Assembly: GCF_002941025.1 (NCBI RefSeq)
Contig: NZ_PTJS01000001.1
Span: 3,534,001-3,598,000, forward strand
DNA: 64,000 nt
Direction: 5' to 3'
Origin: Streptomyces sp. QL37
GTDB taxonomy: Bacteria > Actinomycetota > Actinomycetes > Streptomycetales > Streptomycetaceae
Positions 1 to 10,409 of the stretch are shown here, piece by piece. Below the pieces are notes generated by a model. The model had not been told where the DNA came from. It did not search any database and was given only the letters and a program-made list of their open reading frames with translations. A program made the position numbers and the translations under genes. Positions within the stretch are counted from its first letter, which is position 1; each line of letters begins with the position of its first letter.

Positions 1-969
1 GTAGGAGTCGATGAACTCGTCGATGCGGTAGGCCGACTCGTCCTTCTCGGGGCGGCGGGCGATCTGGTGGTTGAGCAGCCGGCCGCCGGGCCTGAGGAGG
101 GCGTAGAGGTCGTCGGCGTACTCCCGGAAGCGGACCGAGCCCACGTGCTCGGCCATGCCGATCGAGGAGATGGCGTCGTACGGCCCGTCCCTGACGTCCC
201 GGTAGTCCTGGACCCTGATCTCGATCCGGTCGGTGAGGCCCTCCTCGGCGATGCGCTTGCGCGCGAAGGCGGCCTGTTCGGTGGAGAGGGTCACTCCGGT
301 GACGCGGGCGCCGTACTCACGGGCGGCGTGGATGGCCATGGAGCCCCAGCCGCAGCCGACGTCGAGGAGGCGGTCGTCCTCCTTGAGCCCGAGCTTGCGG
401 CAGACGAGGTCGAGCTTGTCGCGCTGGGCGTCCTCCAGAGTGGCGCCCTCCTGCCAGTACGCGCAGGAGTAGACCATGGACGGGCCGAGGACCATCGCGT
501 AGAAGTCGTTGCCCACGTCGTAGTGGTGGCTGATGGCTTCCTTGTCGCGGCGTCTGGTGTGCAGCGGCCCGGTGCGGCGGCGGACCTCCTCGGCGGGCGG
601 GGGCGGCGGCGGATAGGGGCCGGCCAGCTGGACGAGGCCGCGGGCGAACGCCCGCACCCTGGGATCGCGGACGGGATGGACGGAGTCCTTCGCGTCGGCG
701 CCCCGCTCCCAGAGCAGCGAGGCCAGGGCGTCCAGGGCCGCGTACAGGTCGCCGTCGACGTCGATCTCGCCGGCCACCCAGGCGCGGGCGAGGCCCAACT
801 CGCCCGGCTTCCAGAGCAGTCGGCGCAGAGCGCGGCGGTGACGCAGGACCAGGGCGGGGGCACCCGGCGGCCCGGATTCGCTGCCGTCCCAGGCCCGGAT
901 CCGGACGGGGAGGGGTTCTCCCAGCAACTCTTCGGCAAGAGCGGTCAGCCGCGATGCGGCGTCGGCCAT
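1..969 (-). CDS. cfa: Cyclopropane-fatty-acyl-phospholipid synthase (partial, C-terminus off the edge)
   Basis: Transfers a methylene group from S-adenosylmethionine to double bonds of phospholipid acyl chains. About 323 residues are visible. They show the family N-terminal region, a SAM-binding motif LLDVGCGWGSMA near residue 205, and the downstream signatures GVTLSTEQ and GMAEHVG typical of CFA synthases. The ATG at 969 (MADAASRL) is the first start of the conserved frame. The reading frame runs off base 1, so the C-terminal part is missing. It lies downstream of ndh on the same strand, separated from it by a strong hairpin, so it probably has its own promoter in 970-1165. Confidence 0.9.
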   Translation of the reverse strand, partial: MADAASRLTALAEELLGEPLPVRIRAWDGSESGPPGAPALVLRHRRALRRLLWKPGELGLARAWVAGEIDVDGDLYAALDALASLLWERGADAKDSVHPVRDPRVRAFARGLVQLAGPYPPPPPPAEEVRRRTGPLHTRRRDKEAISHHYDVGNDFYAMVLGPSMVYSCAYWQEGATLEDAQRDKLDLVCRKLGLKEDDRLLDVGCGWGSMAIHAAREYGARVTGVTLSTEQAAFARKRIAEEGLTDRIEIRVQDYRDVRDGPYDAISSIGMAEHVGSVRFREYADDLYALLRPGGRLLNHQIARRPEKDESAYRIDEFIDSY

Positions 970-1165
970 GGTGCACACCTCCGTGGTGGTGTTTCCGAAC
1001 GTGCCTAAATTCGCATATACGCACCCGAACCGGGCCGCGACACCTCGGGGCCGCGGCGAGGTACACCAGCGTCAACGTCGTCCCGCACCCGCGCCATCCC
1101 GCTCCAGGGCAATGGAACGGCAAAATAGCTGCATCCACCATCTAGTTGCGAGGGGGCCAGGAACG

Positions 1166-1209
1166 CCGAAGGGGCCGTCCGCACCACGGATGGCGGACGA
1201 CCCCTTCGG
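1166..1209 (-). terminator. Hairpin terminator after ndh
   Basis: Bases 1166-1182 pair with 1193-1209: a 17-bp stem with one mismatch and a 10-nt loop, starting 14 nt past the ndh stop codon. Streptomyces terminators often lack a T-run, as here. Confidence 0.8.
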
Positions 1210-1222
1210 TTACGTACAGGCG

Positions 1223-2626
1223 CTAGGAGGCCTTGGCCTTTTCGCCGGCCGTGCTCTTGTCGCCGTCGGCCTTCGCCGCGACAGGAGCCGGGCTCGGCTT
1301 GGCGGCCTCGTAGAACTCCTCACGCGGAGTCTCCATGGCGCCGAGCGAGACGACCTCGCGCTTCAGGAACATCGCCAGCGTCCAGTCCGCGAAGATCCGG
1401 ATCTTGCGGTTCCAGGTCGGCATGGCCATGCCGTGGTAGCCGCGGTGCATGTACCAGGCGAGACGGCCCTTGACCTTGATCTTCACCTTGCCCATGACGA
1501 TCATCGCGACGCCCTTGTGCAGGCCGAGACCGGCGACCGCACCCTTGTTGGCGTGGCTGTACTCCTTCTGCGGGAAGCCCCGCATGCCGGAGATGACGTT
1601 GTCGCCGAGGACCTTCGCCTGACGCAGCGCGTGCTGGGCGTTCGGCGGGCACCAGGCGTTCGGGTTGCCGGCGCGGCGGCCGACCATGTCCGGCACCTGG
1701 GCGTTGTCGCCCGCGGCCCAGATGTAGTCGGTGCCCTGCACCTGGAGCTTCTCGGAGGTGTCCACGTGACCACGCGGGCCGAGCGGCAGACCGAAGCGGG
1801 CCAGCGCCGGGTTCGGCTTCACGCCGGCCGTCCACACGATCGTGCTGGAGTCGACCTCGAGGCCGTTCTTCAGCACTACGTGGCCGTCGACGCAGGAGTC
1901 CATGGAGGTCGAGAGGTAGACCTCGACACCGCGGCTCTCCAGGTGCTCCTTGCCGTACGCACCCAGCTTCGGGCCGACCTCGGGGAGGATCTTGTCGGCG
2001 GCGTCGACCAGGATGAAGCGCATGTCCTCGCGCTTCACGCTCGTGTAGTACTTGGCCGCGTCGCGCGCCATGTCCTCGACCTCGCCGATGGTCTCCGCGC
2101 CGGCGAAGCCGCCGCCCACGAAGACGAACGTCAGCGCCTTGCGGCGGACGTCCTCATCGGTCGTCGAGTCGGCCTTGTCCAGCTGCTCGAGGACGTGGTT
2201 GCGCAGACCGATGGACTCCTCGATGCCCTTCATGCCGATGCCCTGCTCGGCGAGACCGGGGATCGGGAAGGTGCGGGAGACCGCGCCCATCGCGATGACC
2301 AGGTAGTCGAAGGGCAGCTCGTAGGCCTCGCCGACGAGCGGCGCGACCGTGGCGACCTTGCGGTCCTGATCGATGGTCGTGACACGGCCGGTGAGAACCT
2401 CTGCCTTGGGCAGCACGCGTCGCAGCGGGACGACGACATGCCGAGGCGAGATGCTGCCGGCAGCAGCTTCGGGGAGGAAGGGCTGGTACGTCATGTACGA
2501 GCGCGGGTCGACGACCGTGACGGTCGCCTCTCCATACCGCATCTTCTTCAGAATGCGACGAGCTGCGTACAGGCCTACGTACCCACCGCCTACAACGAGG
2601 ATCCTGGGACGCTCCGTGGTGCTCAT
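1223..2626 (-). CDS. ndh: Type II NADH dehydrogenase (NDH-2)
   Basis: Single-subunit, non-proton-pumping NADH:menaquinone oxidoreductase of the respiratory chain, attached to the inner face of the membrane. The protein is 467 residues. Near the N-terminus is the FAD-binding Rossmann motif VVGGGYVGLYAARR. A second dinucleotide fold, FVFVGGGFAGAET, lies near residue 170. A third FAD-contact motif, WAAGDNAQVPD, is near residue 310. The C-terminus is rich in Lys/Ala. The start ATG at 2626 (MSTTERPR) begins the conserved frame; the open frame continues upstream but that part is not conserved-looking. Two Rex-type operators lie upstream, so control by NADH/NAD+ ratio is likely. Confidence 0.93.
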   Translation of the reverse strand: MSTTERPRILVVGGGYVGLYAARRILKKMRYGEATVTVVDPRSYMTYQPFLPEAAAGSISPRHVVVPLRRVLPKAEVLTGRVTTIDQDRKVATVAPLVGEAYELPFDYLVIAMGAVSRTFPIPGLAEQGIGMKGIEESIGLRNHVLEQLDKADSTTDEDVRRKALTFVFVGGGFAGAETIGEVEDMARDAAKYYTSVKREDMRFILVDAADKILPEVGPKLGAYGKEHLESRGVEVYLSTSMDSCVDGHVVLKNGLEVDSSTIVWTAGVKPNPALARFGLPLGPRGHVDTSEKLQVQGTDYIWAAGDNAQVPDMVGRRAGNPNAWCPPNAQHALRQAKVLGDNVISGMRGFPQKEYSHANKGAVAGLGLHKGVAMIVMGKVKIKVKGRLAWYMHRGYHGMAMPTWNRKIRIFADWTLAMFLKREVVSLGAMETPREEFYEAAKPSPAPVAAKADGDKSTAGEKAKAS

Positions 2627-2660
2627 GCCATCGAGTATCCACCCCCCTCGGGGGGCATGC

Positions 2661-2678
2661 TCGTGAGCCCCTTCACAA
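2661..2678 (-). promoter_or_regulatory. Rex-type redox operator, proximal to ndh
   Basis: On the minus strand the site reads TTGTGA, six bases, TCACGA. It matches the Streptomyces Rex operator pattern TTGTGA-N6-TCACAA with one mismatch. It lies 35 nt upstream of the ndh ATG, where a repressor would block the promoter or early elongation. Rex control of respiratory genes is established in Streptomyces; its action here is inferred from the sequence. Confidence 0.72.
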
Positions 2679-2933
2679 GGTATGCGCCACCCTCTGCTAC
2701 ACTTCGCCGCCCACGTGACCCAGGTCATGGTGCCGGCGGGGAACCAGGACGCCGCGGCGAACGTTGTTCACCACTTGTGAGCTGGCCCTTGAGCCCTTCG
2801 TCAAGATGAATCACCCGCCTGGGACACGCTGCGGCCACACCACCGAAACGCCCCCGCAGCACCCCCGCACGGGCCTCCGGGCGGCCCCGGCCGCCCTCCA
2901 GGAGCAGAACTTCGCCCGGTAGGGCCGAATTCC

Positions 2934-2951
2934 TTGTGAAGAAGTTCACGA
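2934..2951 (-). promoter_or_regulatory. Second Rex-type operator, distal
   Basis: On the plus strand it reads TTGTGA, AGAAGT, TCACGA, again one mismatch from TTGTGA-N6-TCACAA. Its centre lies 273 bp from the centre of the proximal site, about 26 helical turns. No gene starts next to it, so it may belong to a distal ndh promoter with a long leader, or support looping. The rest of 2627-3074 holds only this site, the proximal site and the ppx hairpin. Confidence 0.6.
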
Positions 2952-2974
2952 AGTTGGTCGGGGCGCCTCGCGAA

Positions 2975-3004
2975 AGCCCCCTCCGGACGGGTCCGGAGAG
3001 GGCT
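2975..3004 (-). terminator. Hairpin terminator after ppx
   Basis: Bases 2975-2988 pair with 2991-3004 with a single mismatch and a very tight loop. It lies about 70 nt past the ppx stop. Confidence 0.65.
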
Positions 3005-3074
3005 CCACGAGCTCAAAGGTGCAGGCCGGAAAGCGTTTGAGCGCCACCTCACCGCACCGGCGCCCGCGCTGTGA

Positions 3075-4016
3075 TCAGGCCGCCGACCAGGCGATCCCGT
3101 CGAGGATGTCGTGCTCGCTGACGACGACCTCACGCGCACCGGTCCGCTCCATCACCGCGAGCAGGACGAGCGCCCCCGAGGCGATCACGTCGACCCGGCC
3201 CGGGTGCATCGCGGGGATCGCCGCACGCTCCTCGTGCGTCGAGGCGAGCAGCCGCGCGGTGATCTCCCGGACCTGCGCGAGGGAGACCCGGGAGTGGTGG
3301 ATCGCCTCGGAGTCGTACTCCTGGAGCCCCAACGCCATGGCCGCGACGGTGGTGACCGTCCCGGCGAGGCCGACGAGCGTCGCCGCCGAGGAGATCGGCA
3401 CACTCTCCTCAGCCAGATCCAGGGCGGCCCCCACGTCCGCGCGGATCGCGGCGATCCGGTCGGGCGTGGGCGGGTCCACCACGGCCCCGTCCACGACCAG
3501 ATGACGCTCGGTCATGCGTACGCAGCCGATGTCCACGGACCGGGCCGCGCGGACGCGGTCGTCACCGACGACGAACTCGGTGGACCCACCGCCGATGTCC
3601 ACGACGAGATACGGCTTCTCCAGGTGGTCGCTGCCCACCAGCTCCTTGGTGGCGCCGTCGAAGGAGAGCTGCGCCTCCTCGTCCCCCGTGATGACCTCGG
3701 GCTCGACCCCCAGGATCTCCAGGACGCCGCGGACGAACGTGTCGCTGTTCTCCGCGTCGCGGGAGGCGGACGTGGCGACGAACCGGATCCGCTCGGCGCC
3801 GAGCTCCTTGACCGCGCCCGCGTACTCGCGGCAGGCGTCGAAGGTGCGCTCCAGCGCCTCGGGGGCCAGCCGGCCGGTGCGGTCGACGCCCTGGCCGAGC
3901 CGGACGATCTTCATCCGGCGGTCGAGCTCGGTGAACCCGCCGGTGGCGGGGTCCACGTCCGCGACGAGCAGGCGGATGGAGTTGGTACCGCAGTCGATGG
4001 CGGCAACGCGGGTCAT
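3075..4016 (-). CDS. ppx: Ppx/GppA family exopolyphosphatase
   Basis: Hydrolyses terminal phosphates of polyphosphate and/or pppGpp. The 313-residue protein is the short, two-domain form without the C-terminal HD domain of E. coli Ppx, similar in length to the mycobacterial Rv0496/Rv1026 proteins. Visible ASKHA-fold signatures are DCGTNSIRLLV at residues 8-18 and VVDIGGGSTEFVVG near residue 140. FVATSASRDAEN near residue 80 is typical of the family. The ATG at 4016 starts the conserved fold directly. It is the last gene of an eno-divIC-DUF501-ppx array; the gap to DUF501 is 34 nt, so co-transcription is likely. Confidence 0.92.
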   Translation of the reverse strand: MTRVAAIDCGTNSIRLLVADVDPATGGFTELDRRMKIVRLGQGVDRTGRLAPEALERTFDACREYAGAVKELGAERIRFVATSASRDAENSDTFVRGVLEILGVEPEVITGDEEAQLSFDGATKELVGSDHLEKPYLVVDIGGGSTEFVVGDDRVRAARSVDIGCVRMTERHLVVDGAVVDPPTPDRIAAIRADVGAALDLAEESVPISSAATLVGLAGTVTTVAAMALGLQEYDSEAIHHSRVSLAQVREITARLLASTHEERAAIPAMHPGRVDVIASGALVLLAVMERTGAREVVVSEHDILDGIAWSAA

Positions 4017-4050
4017 GGGGCTCCTGTGGTTGTACGTGTACCGCGGAGGG

Positions 4051-4587
4051 TCAGGACGCGTCGGCGTCGGCGTCGCAGGGGGTGACGCACGGGCCCTTCG
4101 CCCACCACTCCGGCAGCATCGCGATCGCCTCGTCGCCCAGCGGGTTGACCCCCGGGCCCGCCGCCAGCGAGTGGCCGACCAGGACGTGCAGGCACTTCAC
4201 CCGGTCCGGCATGCCGCCCGCGCTCGGGAAGCCCTCCAGGACCTCGATGGCGTCACGGCGCGCGATGTAGTCCTCGTGCGCGGCACGGTAGGCGGCGGCC
4301 AGCTCCGGGTCCGTCGTGAGCCGCTCCGTCATCTCCTTCATGACCCCGTTGGCCTCCAGGGTGCCGATCGCCGACGCCGCACGCGGACAGGTCAGGTAGT
4401 ACGTCGTCGGGAACGGCGTGCCGTCCTCCAGACGGGGCTGCGTCTCGACCACGTCCGGGTTGCCGCAGGGGCAGCGGTGCGCGATGGCGCGCAGCCCGCG
4501 CGGCGGCCGGCCGAGCTGGAGCTCGAACGCGGCGATGTCCGCGGCGGTGGGCGTGGTGGATTCGGTCTGCGGAGGGGGCGTGTCCAT
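4051..4587 (-). CDS. DUF501 family protein
   Basis: Function unknown. The 178-residue protein belongs to the DUF501 family kept between divIC and ppx in actinobacteria. It has a cysteine cluster HRCPCGNPDVV near residue 35 and TCPRA about 25 residues later, which could bind a metal. Other conserved-looking segments are EGFPSAGGMPDRVKCLHVLV and PEWWAKGPCV; the tail is short and acidic. I chose ATG 4587 (MDTPPPQ) because an AGGCAGG stretch precedes it; ATG 4605, six codons upstream, is the alternative. Its position between a division gene and polyphosphate metabolism suggests a link but proves nothing. Confidence 0.85.
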   Translation of the reverse strand: MDTPPPQTESTTPTAADIAAFELQLGRPPRGLRAIAHRCPCGNPDVVETQPRLEDGTPFPTTYYLTCPRAASAIGTLEANGVMKEMTERLTTDPELAAAYRAAHEDYIARRDAIEVLEGFPSAGGMPDRVKCLHVLVGHSLAAGPGVNPLGDEAIAMLPEWWAKGPCVTPCDADADAS

Positions 4588-4675
4588 GCCTGCCTTGAAT
4601 GTCATCGGTCGGACTGTATGAATCGGTACGGGGAGAGGACGCGGCACGGGTACGGGACCCGCTGCCGGGACGGGG

Positions 4676-5146
4676 TCATTCGCGGTCCGCGCTGTCGACG
4701 CCGTCCCAGAGGTTCGAGTGCCAGGGCCGCCCCGTCGCCCCCGGCTCTCCCCGGCGCTCCTCGGACGCGTCCGGGTCGACCACCGTATAACCGGTCTCGC
4801 CGGGCAGCACGTAGTGCAGGTGCTGACGTGCGAGACGGCGGATGTACGCGTCGTCCTTGAGCCGCGCCTTCTCGTCACGCAGCTCCTCGGTCCGCTCGTG
4901 CGCCTCCCTCGACAGCCTCTCCTGATCGGCGATCTGGTCGCGCTGGGAGATGTACTGCCGCATGGGATACGCGAGGGCGACCACCAGGGAGCAGACGATC
5001 AGCGCCAGGAACGCGGCCCGCCCGGTGAGCCGCGAGCGGCGGGCCTGGCGGCGGTTCTGGGACCGGTAGACGCGGGCCGCCGTCTGCTCACCGAGCAGCC
5101 GCAGCCTGGTCGCGGTGGAGAACCGGTCGCGGTCCTTCCCGGCCAT
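4676..5146 (-). CDS. divIC: DivIC/FtsB-family septum formation protein
   Basis: Bitopic division protein that works with FtsL and FtsQ/DivIB in activating septal peptidoglycan synthesis. The 156-residue protein has a basic cytoplasmic N-terminus, one membrane span at about residues 43-62 (AAFLALIVCSLVVALAYPM), and a coiled coil at about 66-100 rich in Glu/Arg. The DivIC-type motif RRLARQHLHYVLPGETGY is near residue 105. ATG 5146 is the only good start. Its place between eno and DUF501 matches the classic actinobacterial arrangement. Confidence 0.92.
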   Translation of the reverse strand: MAGKDRDRFSTATRLRLLGEQTAARVYRSQNRRQARRSRLTGRAAFLALIVCSLVVALAYPMRQYISQRDQIADQERLSREAHERTEELRDEKARLKDDAYIRRLARQHLHYVLPGETGYTVVDPDASEERRGEPGATGRPWHSNLWDGVDSADRE

Positions 5147-5170
5147 GTCTCACGCCTCCCCGTTACGCAC

Positions 5171-5213
5171 GTCCGTCCCCGCACACGGTACGGGACCGGA
5201 TGCGGGGACGGAC
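5171..5213 (-). terminator. Hairpin terminator after eno
   Basis: Perfect 13-bp stem (5171-5183 with 5201-5213) and a 17-nt loop, lying between the eno stop and the divIC start. It may reduce read-through from eno into divIC. Confidence 0.7.
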
Positions 5214-5240
5214 GGAGGCTGGTGCTCCGGGCTCGGGCTG

Positions 5241-6698
<1,458 letters not shown>

Positions 6699-6734
6699 CT
6701 ACAACTGTTGAACACTCGGCCTCACGGCGAGCGC

Positions 6735-6764
6735 GTGTCCGCGCCCCACCGGGGGTGCGGACAC
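6735..6764 (-). terminator. Hairpin, first of two after rpfA
   Basis: GTGTCCGC at 6735-6742 and the Cs that follow pair with Gs and GCGGACAC ending at 6764, giving a stem of about 13 bp with one bulge. It stands between rpfA and the eno promoter region. Confidence 0.6.
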
Positions 6765-6766
6765 GG

Positions 6767-6810
6767 CCCCGGCCCGGCGCGCGGGGGGTATGCGCGCCGG
6801 GCCGGGCCCC
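6767..6810 (-). terminator. Second strong GC hairpin after rpfA
   Basis: The arm around 6768-6782 pairs with 6792-6806 over about 15 bp (GGCCCGGCGCGC type sequence). With the neighbouring hairpin it forms a double terminator isolating rpfA from eno. The remaining part of 6528-6859 holds the eno promoter and leader; a TAGAAT-like -10 is present near 6680 on the minus strand, but I cannot fix the promoter. Confidence 0.6.
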
Positions 6811-6859
6811 CGGGGCAGGAGGAAGACCCCGGGTCGCTGTCGACCGCTTCGGGTTCCGA

Positions 6860-7755
<896 letters not shown>

Positions 7756-8012
7756 GACGGTCGAAGGTGCCCGCGGTGCGAGCGGCTCCGACCGTAATCA
7801 CACCCAACCACCACATTCAAAGATGGACATAACGGCCAATCAGCCCGTAAGGGTCCGGCGTGGAGGATCGTTTTCGCAGGTCGGAGCCAATATGGACGGA
7901 GCGGACGGACCAGGCGCACCAGTTGAAGCAAAGAGACCCATGTCTCACTTACGCATAAGTGGACATAGGCCTCTGAACTGCCCCTGCTTTCGGGGCGTTT
8001 TCCCGCTTTTGA

Positions 8013-9008
8013 TCAGTTGGTGGCGGCAGACTCCGCCTGGGCGCCCCGTGCGTCCGCCCCGAGGTCGAGGGTCTGGCCGGGAAGGATCAGGTCCGGGTCG
8101 GAGCCCAGCTCGTCCTTGTTGGCCTCGTAGAGCGCGGTCCAGCCACCGGGAAGCTCCTGCGCGTCGGCGATCGCCCAGAGGTTGTCGCCCTCGCGGACGG
8201 TGTACGCCCCCTCCGCGCCCTCACGCGCGCCGGATTCGCCGCGCGAGGCGTGGCGGCCGGACTCGCGCCCGCTGCCCTCGCCCGTCCCGGCGCCCGCCTC
8301 GGGGGCGGGGGTGCCGCGGTGCTTGCCGCCCCGCGCCCCGTCGTCCTTCGCTCCGTCGCCCTTCGGGGCGCCGGACGTCCCGGAGGCCTCGGCGGACGGG
8401 GTGGCTGACGGCGTCGCGCCGGCCTCGTCGTCCTTGTCCGCCGTGCCGTCGGACGCGTCCCGGCCCGCCTCGCCCTTCGCGTCGGAGTCGTCCGAGCCGG
8501 CGGTGTCGTCCGAGCCGTCCGCCGGGTCCGTCGCTTCCGGGGAAGGCGTCTCGGACGGCGTCGCGGAATCCGAGGGCTCGGCAGAGGGCTCGGTGGACTC
8601 CTCGCTGCCCGGGTCGACGCCGGGCAGCCCCTCGTCCAGGGAGAGCCCGGAGATCACCGAGCAGCTGGCCCACGCCTGCGGTCCCTTGTCGTCCAGGATC
8701 TTCTCCGCGACCGCGATCTGCTGCGAGCGGCTGGCGAGGTCGGCGCGCGGCGCGTACGCCGTGCCGCCGTAGGCCGACCAGGTGTCCTCGGAGAGCTGGA
8801 GGCCGCCGTAGTAACCGTTGCCGAGGTCGGCACTCCACATGCCGCCGCTCTCGCACTCGGCGACCCGGTCCCAGGTCGACGCGTCAGCGGCCTGCGCGCC
8901 GCCCGCGCTGAGCAGCGGGATGGCAATGGCCGATCCGGTGACGCCTGCGGCGACGACGATGGCGGGTGCCTGGCGAGGGCGACGGTGTCTGCCGGTCGCG
9001 GAGCCCAT
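8013..9008 (-). CDS. Second Rpf transglycosylase with acidic Ser/Thr-rich linker and LysM
   Basis: Secreted peptidoglycan-cleaving protein of 331 residues, paralogous to the neighbouring rpfA. It shows a signal peptide ending at GGAQA about residue 40, then an Rpf domain with CESGGMW and [11 protein letters not shown] long low-complexity linker (about residues 130-265) is rich in Asp, Ser, Glu, Gly and Pro, and a LysM module (GAYTVREGDNLWAIAD to DLILPGQTL) closes the protein. The linker is far longer than in rpfA and may span the wall. ATG 9008 has GGAAGG upstream. No riboswitch is seen in its roughly 105-nt leader, so the two paralogues should respond differently. Confidence 0.9.
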   Translation of the reverse strand: MGSATGRHRRPRQAPAIVVAAGVTGSAIAIPLLSAGGAQAADASTWDRVAECESGGMWSADLGNGYYGGLQLSEDTWSAYGGTAYAPRADLASRSQQIAVAEKILDDKGPQAWASCSVISGLSLDEGLPGVDPGSEESTEPSAEPSDSATPSETPSPEATDPADGSDDTAGSDDSDAKGEAGRDASDGTADKDDEAGATPSATPSAEASGTSGAPKGDGAKDDGARGGKHRGTPAPEAGAGTGEGSGRESGRHASRGESGAREGAEGAYTVREGDNLWAIADAQELPGGWTALYEANKDELGSDPDLILPGQTLDLGADARGAQAESAATN

Positions 9009-9113
9009 GGGATTGCCTTCCGTGTGACTGACATGTGACGGGTGAGTCGAACGGTGAACCTAGCCGTACTCGAACGTGTGTCACAAGTCGATGCAGCGGA
9101 GATCACGTGAAAG

Positions 9114-10409
9114 TCACAGAGTTGACAGGCTGTCACTTTTTTCGGCCGGACGCCCGGGATCGAACTCCACGGGAAGCGTGCGCAGTCCACGCATGATGAG
9201 CCCGCCACGCCAGCGCAAATCGGCAGGTTCCGCGGCGAGCCGCAGGTCAGGAAGGCGCCTCAGCAGGGTCGCCAGCGCCACCTGCCCCTCCAGCCGGGCC
9301 AGCGGCGCACCCAGGCAGTAGTGGATGCCGTGCCCGTATCCGAGGTGCTGGTTGTCACTGCGCGCGAGATCCAGGCTGTCCGCATCCTGGAACCGCTCCG
9401 GGTCCCGGTCGGCGGCGGCCAGCACCACCAGGACCGGGTCCCCCGCCGCGATGTCCTGCCCTCCCAGCGTCACGGGTTCGGTGGCGTAACGCCATGTCGC
9501 GAGCTCCACCGGGCCGTCGTAGCGCAGCAGCTCCTCGATACCCGTGGCGAGCAGTTCCGTCTCCCCCGCGGCCAGCGAGCGCTCCAGACGCTCGCGCTGG
9601 GCCGGGTTGCGCAGCAGCGCGTACGTGCCGTTGCCGATCAGGTTCACGGTCGTCTCGAAGCCGGCGAAAAGGAGGATGAACGCCATCGCAGCGGCCTCGT
9701 TCTCACTGAGGTGCTCGCCGTGGTCGCTCGCGCGGATCAGTCCGGAGATCAGGTCGTCGCCGGGACTCTCCCTCTTGCGGTGGATGAGTTCGGCGAGATA
9801 GCCCCGCATCTTCTTGACCGACCTGGCCACCCCGCCGCGCGGTCCGCCGCCGTGCCGGATCATCATGCCCGCCCAGTCGCGGAAGTCGTCCTGGTCCTCC
9901 CGGGGCACGCCCAGCAGGTCACAGATCGCGTAGATCGGCAGGGGGAAGGCGAAGTCGTGGATGAGGTCCGCCTTCCCCTCCTCGATGAAGGTGTCGATGA
10001 GGCGGTCCGTCAGCTCCTGCACGCGCGGCGCGAACTCCGCGACCCGGCGCGGAGTGAACGCCTTGGACACGAGCCGGCGCAGCCGGGTGTGGTCCGGGGG
10101 GTCGATGTTCAGCAGGTGCGTCATCAGCTCCGCCTTGCGCTCCCCCGGGATGCCCGTCTTGCCCTTGGCGTTCGCGGAGCCCGCGTGGTGGGCGGGGTTC
10201 TTGGAGAGCCGGGTGTCGGCGAGTGCCTGCCGGGCGTCGGCGTAGCGGGTCACCAGCCAGGCCTCGACACCGCTGGGCAGCTTCGTGCGGTGCACGGGGC
10301 TGTGCTCACGGAGCCAGGCGTAGGCGGGGTACGGGTCGGTGGCGAACTCCCAGGTGAAGAGTTCGGGCGCCGCGTCGGGCGTGGGGGCCGTCCCCGGGCT
10401 GTCGTTCAC
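9114..10409 (-). CDS. Cytochrome P450, CYP107-like
   Basis: Heme monooxygenase of 431 residues, substrate unknown. The I-helix oxygen-binding motif AGFETT, the K-helix EELLR (ExxR) and the heme-ligand loop YGHGIHYCLG with the thiolate cysteine are all present. The first residue of the heme loop, normally Phe, is Tyr. The GTG start at 10409 overlaps the mazG stop in a GTGA tetranucleotide, so translation is probably coupled. From memory, the S. coelicolor gene in this position is CYP107U1, linked to sporulation; that identity is inferred from gene order. No ferredoxin gene is adjacent. Confidence 0.9.
   Translation of the reverse strand: MNDSPGTAPTPDAAPELFTWEFATDPYPAYAWLREHSPVHRTKLPSGVEAWLVTRYADARQALADTRLSKNPAHHAGSANAKGKTGIPGERKAELMTHLLNIDPPDHTRLRRLVSKAFTPRRVAEFAPRVQELTDRLIDTFIEEGKADLIHDFAFPLPIYAICDLLGVPREDQDDFRDWAGMMIRHGGGPRGGVARSVKKMRGYLAELIHRKRESPGDDLISGLIRASDHGEHLSENEAAAMAFILLFAGFETTVNLIGNGTYALLRNPAQRERLERSLAAGETELLATGIEELLRYDGPVELATWRYATEPVTLGGQDIAAGDPVLVVLAAADRDPERFQDADSLDLARSDNQHLGYGHGIHYCLGAPLARLEGQVALATLLRRLPDLRLAAEPADLRWRGGLIMRGLRTLPVEFDPGRPAEKSDSLSTL

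Noticed and set aside
2725..2949. Possible 74-residue minus-strand gene between ppx and ndh
   Set aside because: No family, no ribosome site, and its start codon lies inside the distal Rex-type operator; more likely chance.
7980..7996. GCCCC/GGGGC hairpin as terminator of the second rpf gene
   Set aside because: Only a 5-bp stem, and the T-run lies on the wrong strand for that gene.
9123..9135. TGACA-GGC-TGTCA inverted repeat as an operator of the second rpf gene
   Set aside because: It overlaps the 3' end of the P450 gene and lies at the far end of a short leader; symmetry is short and could be chance.
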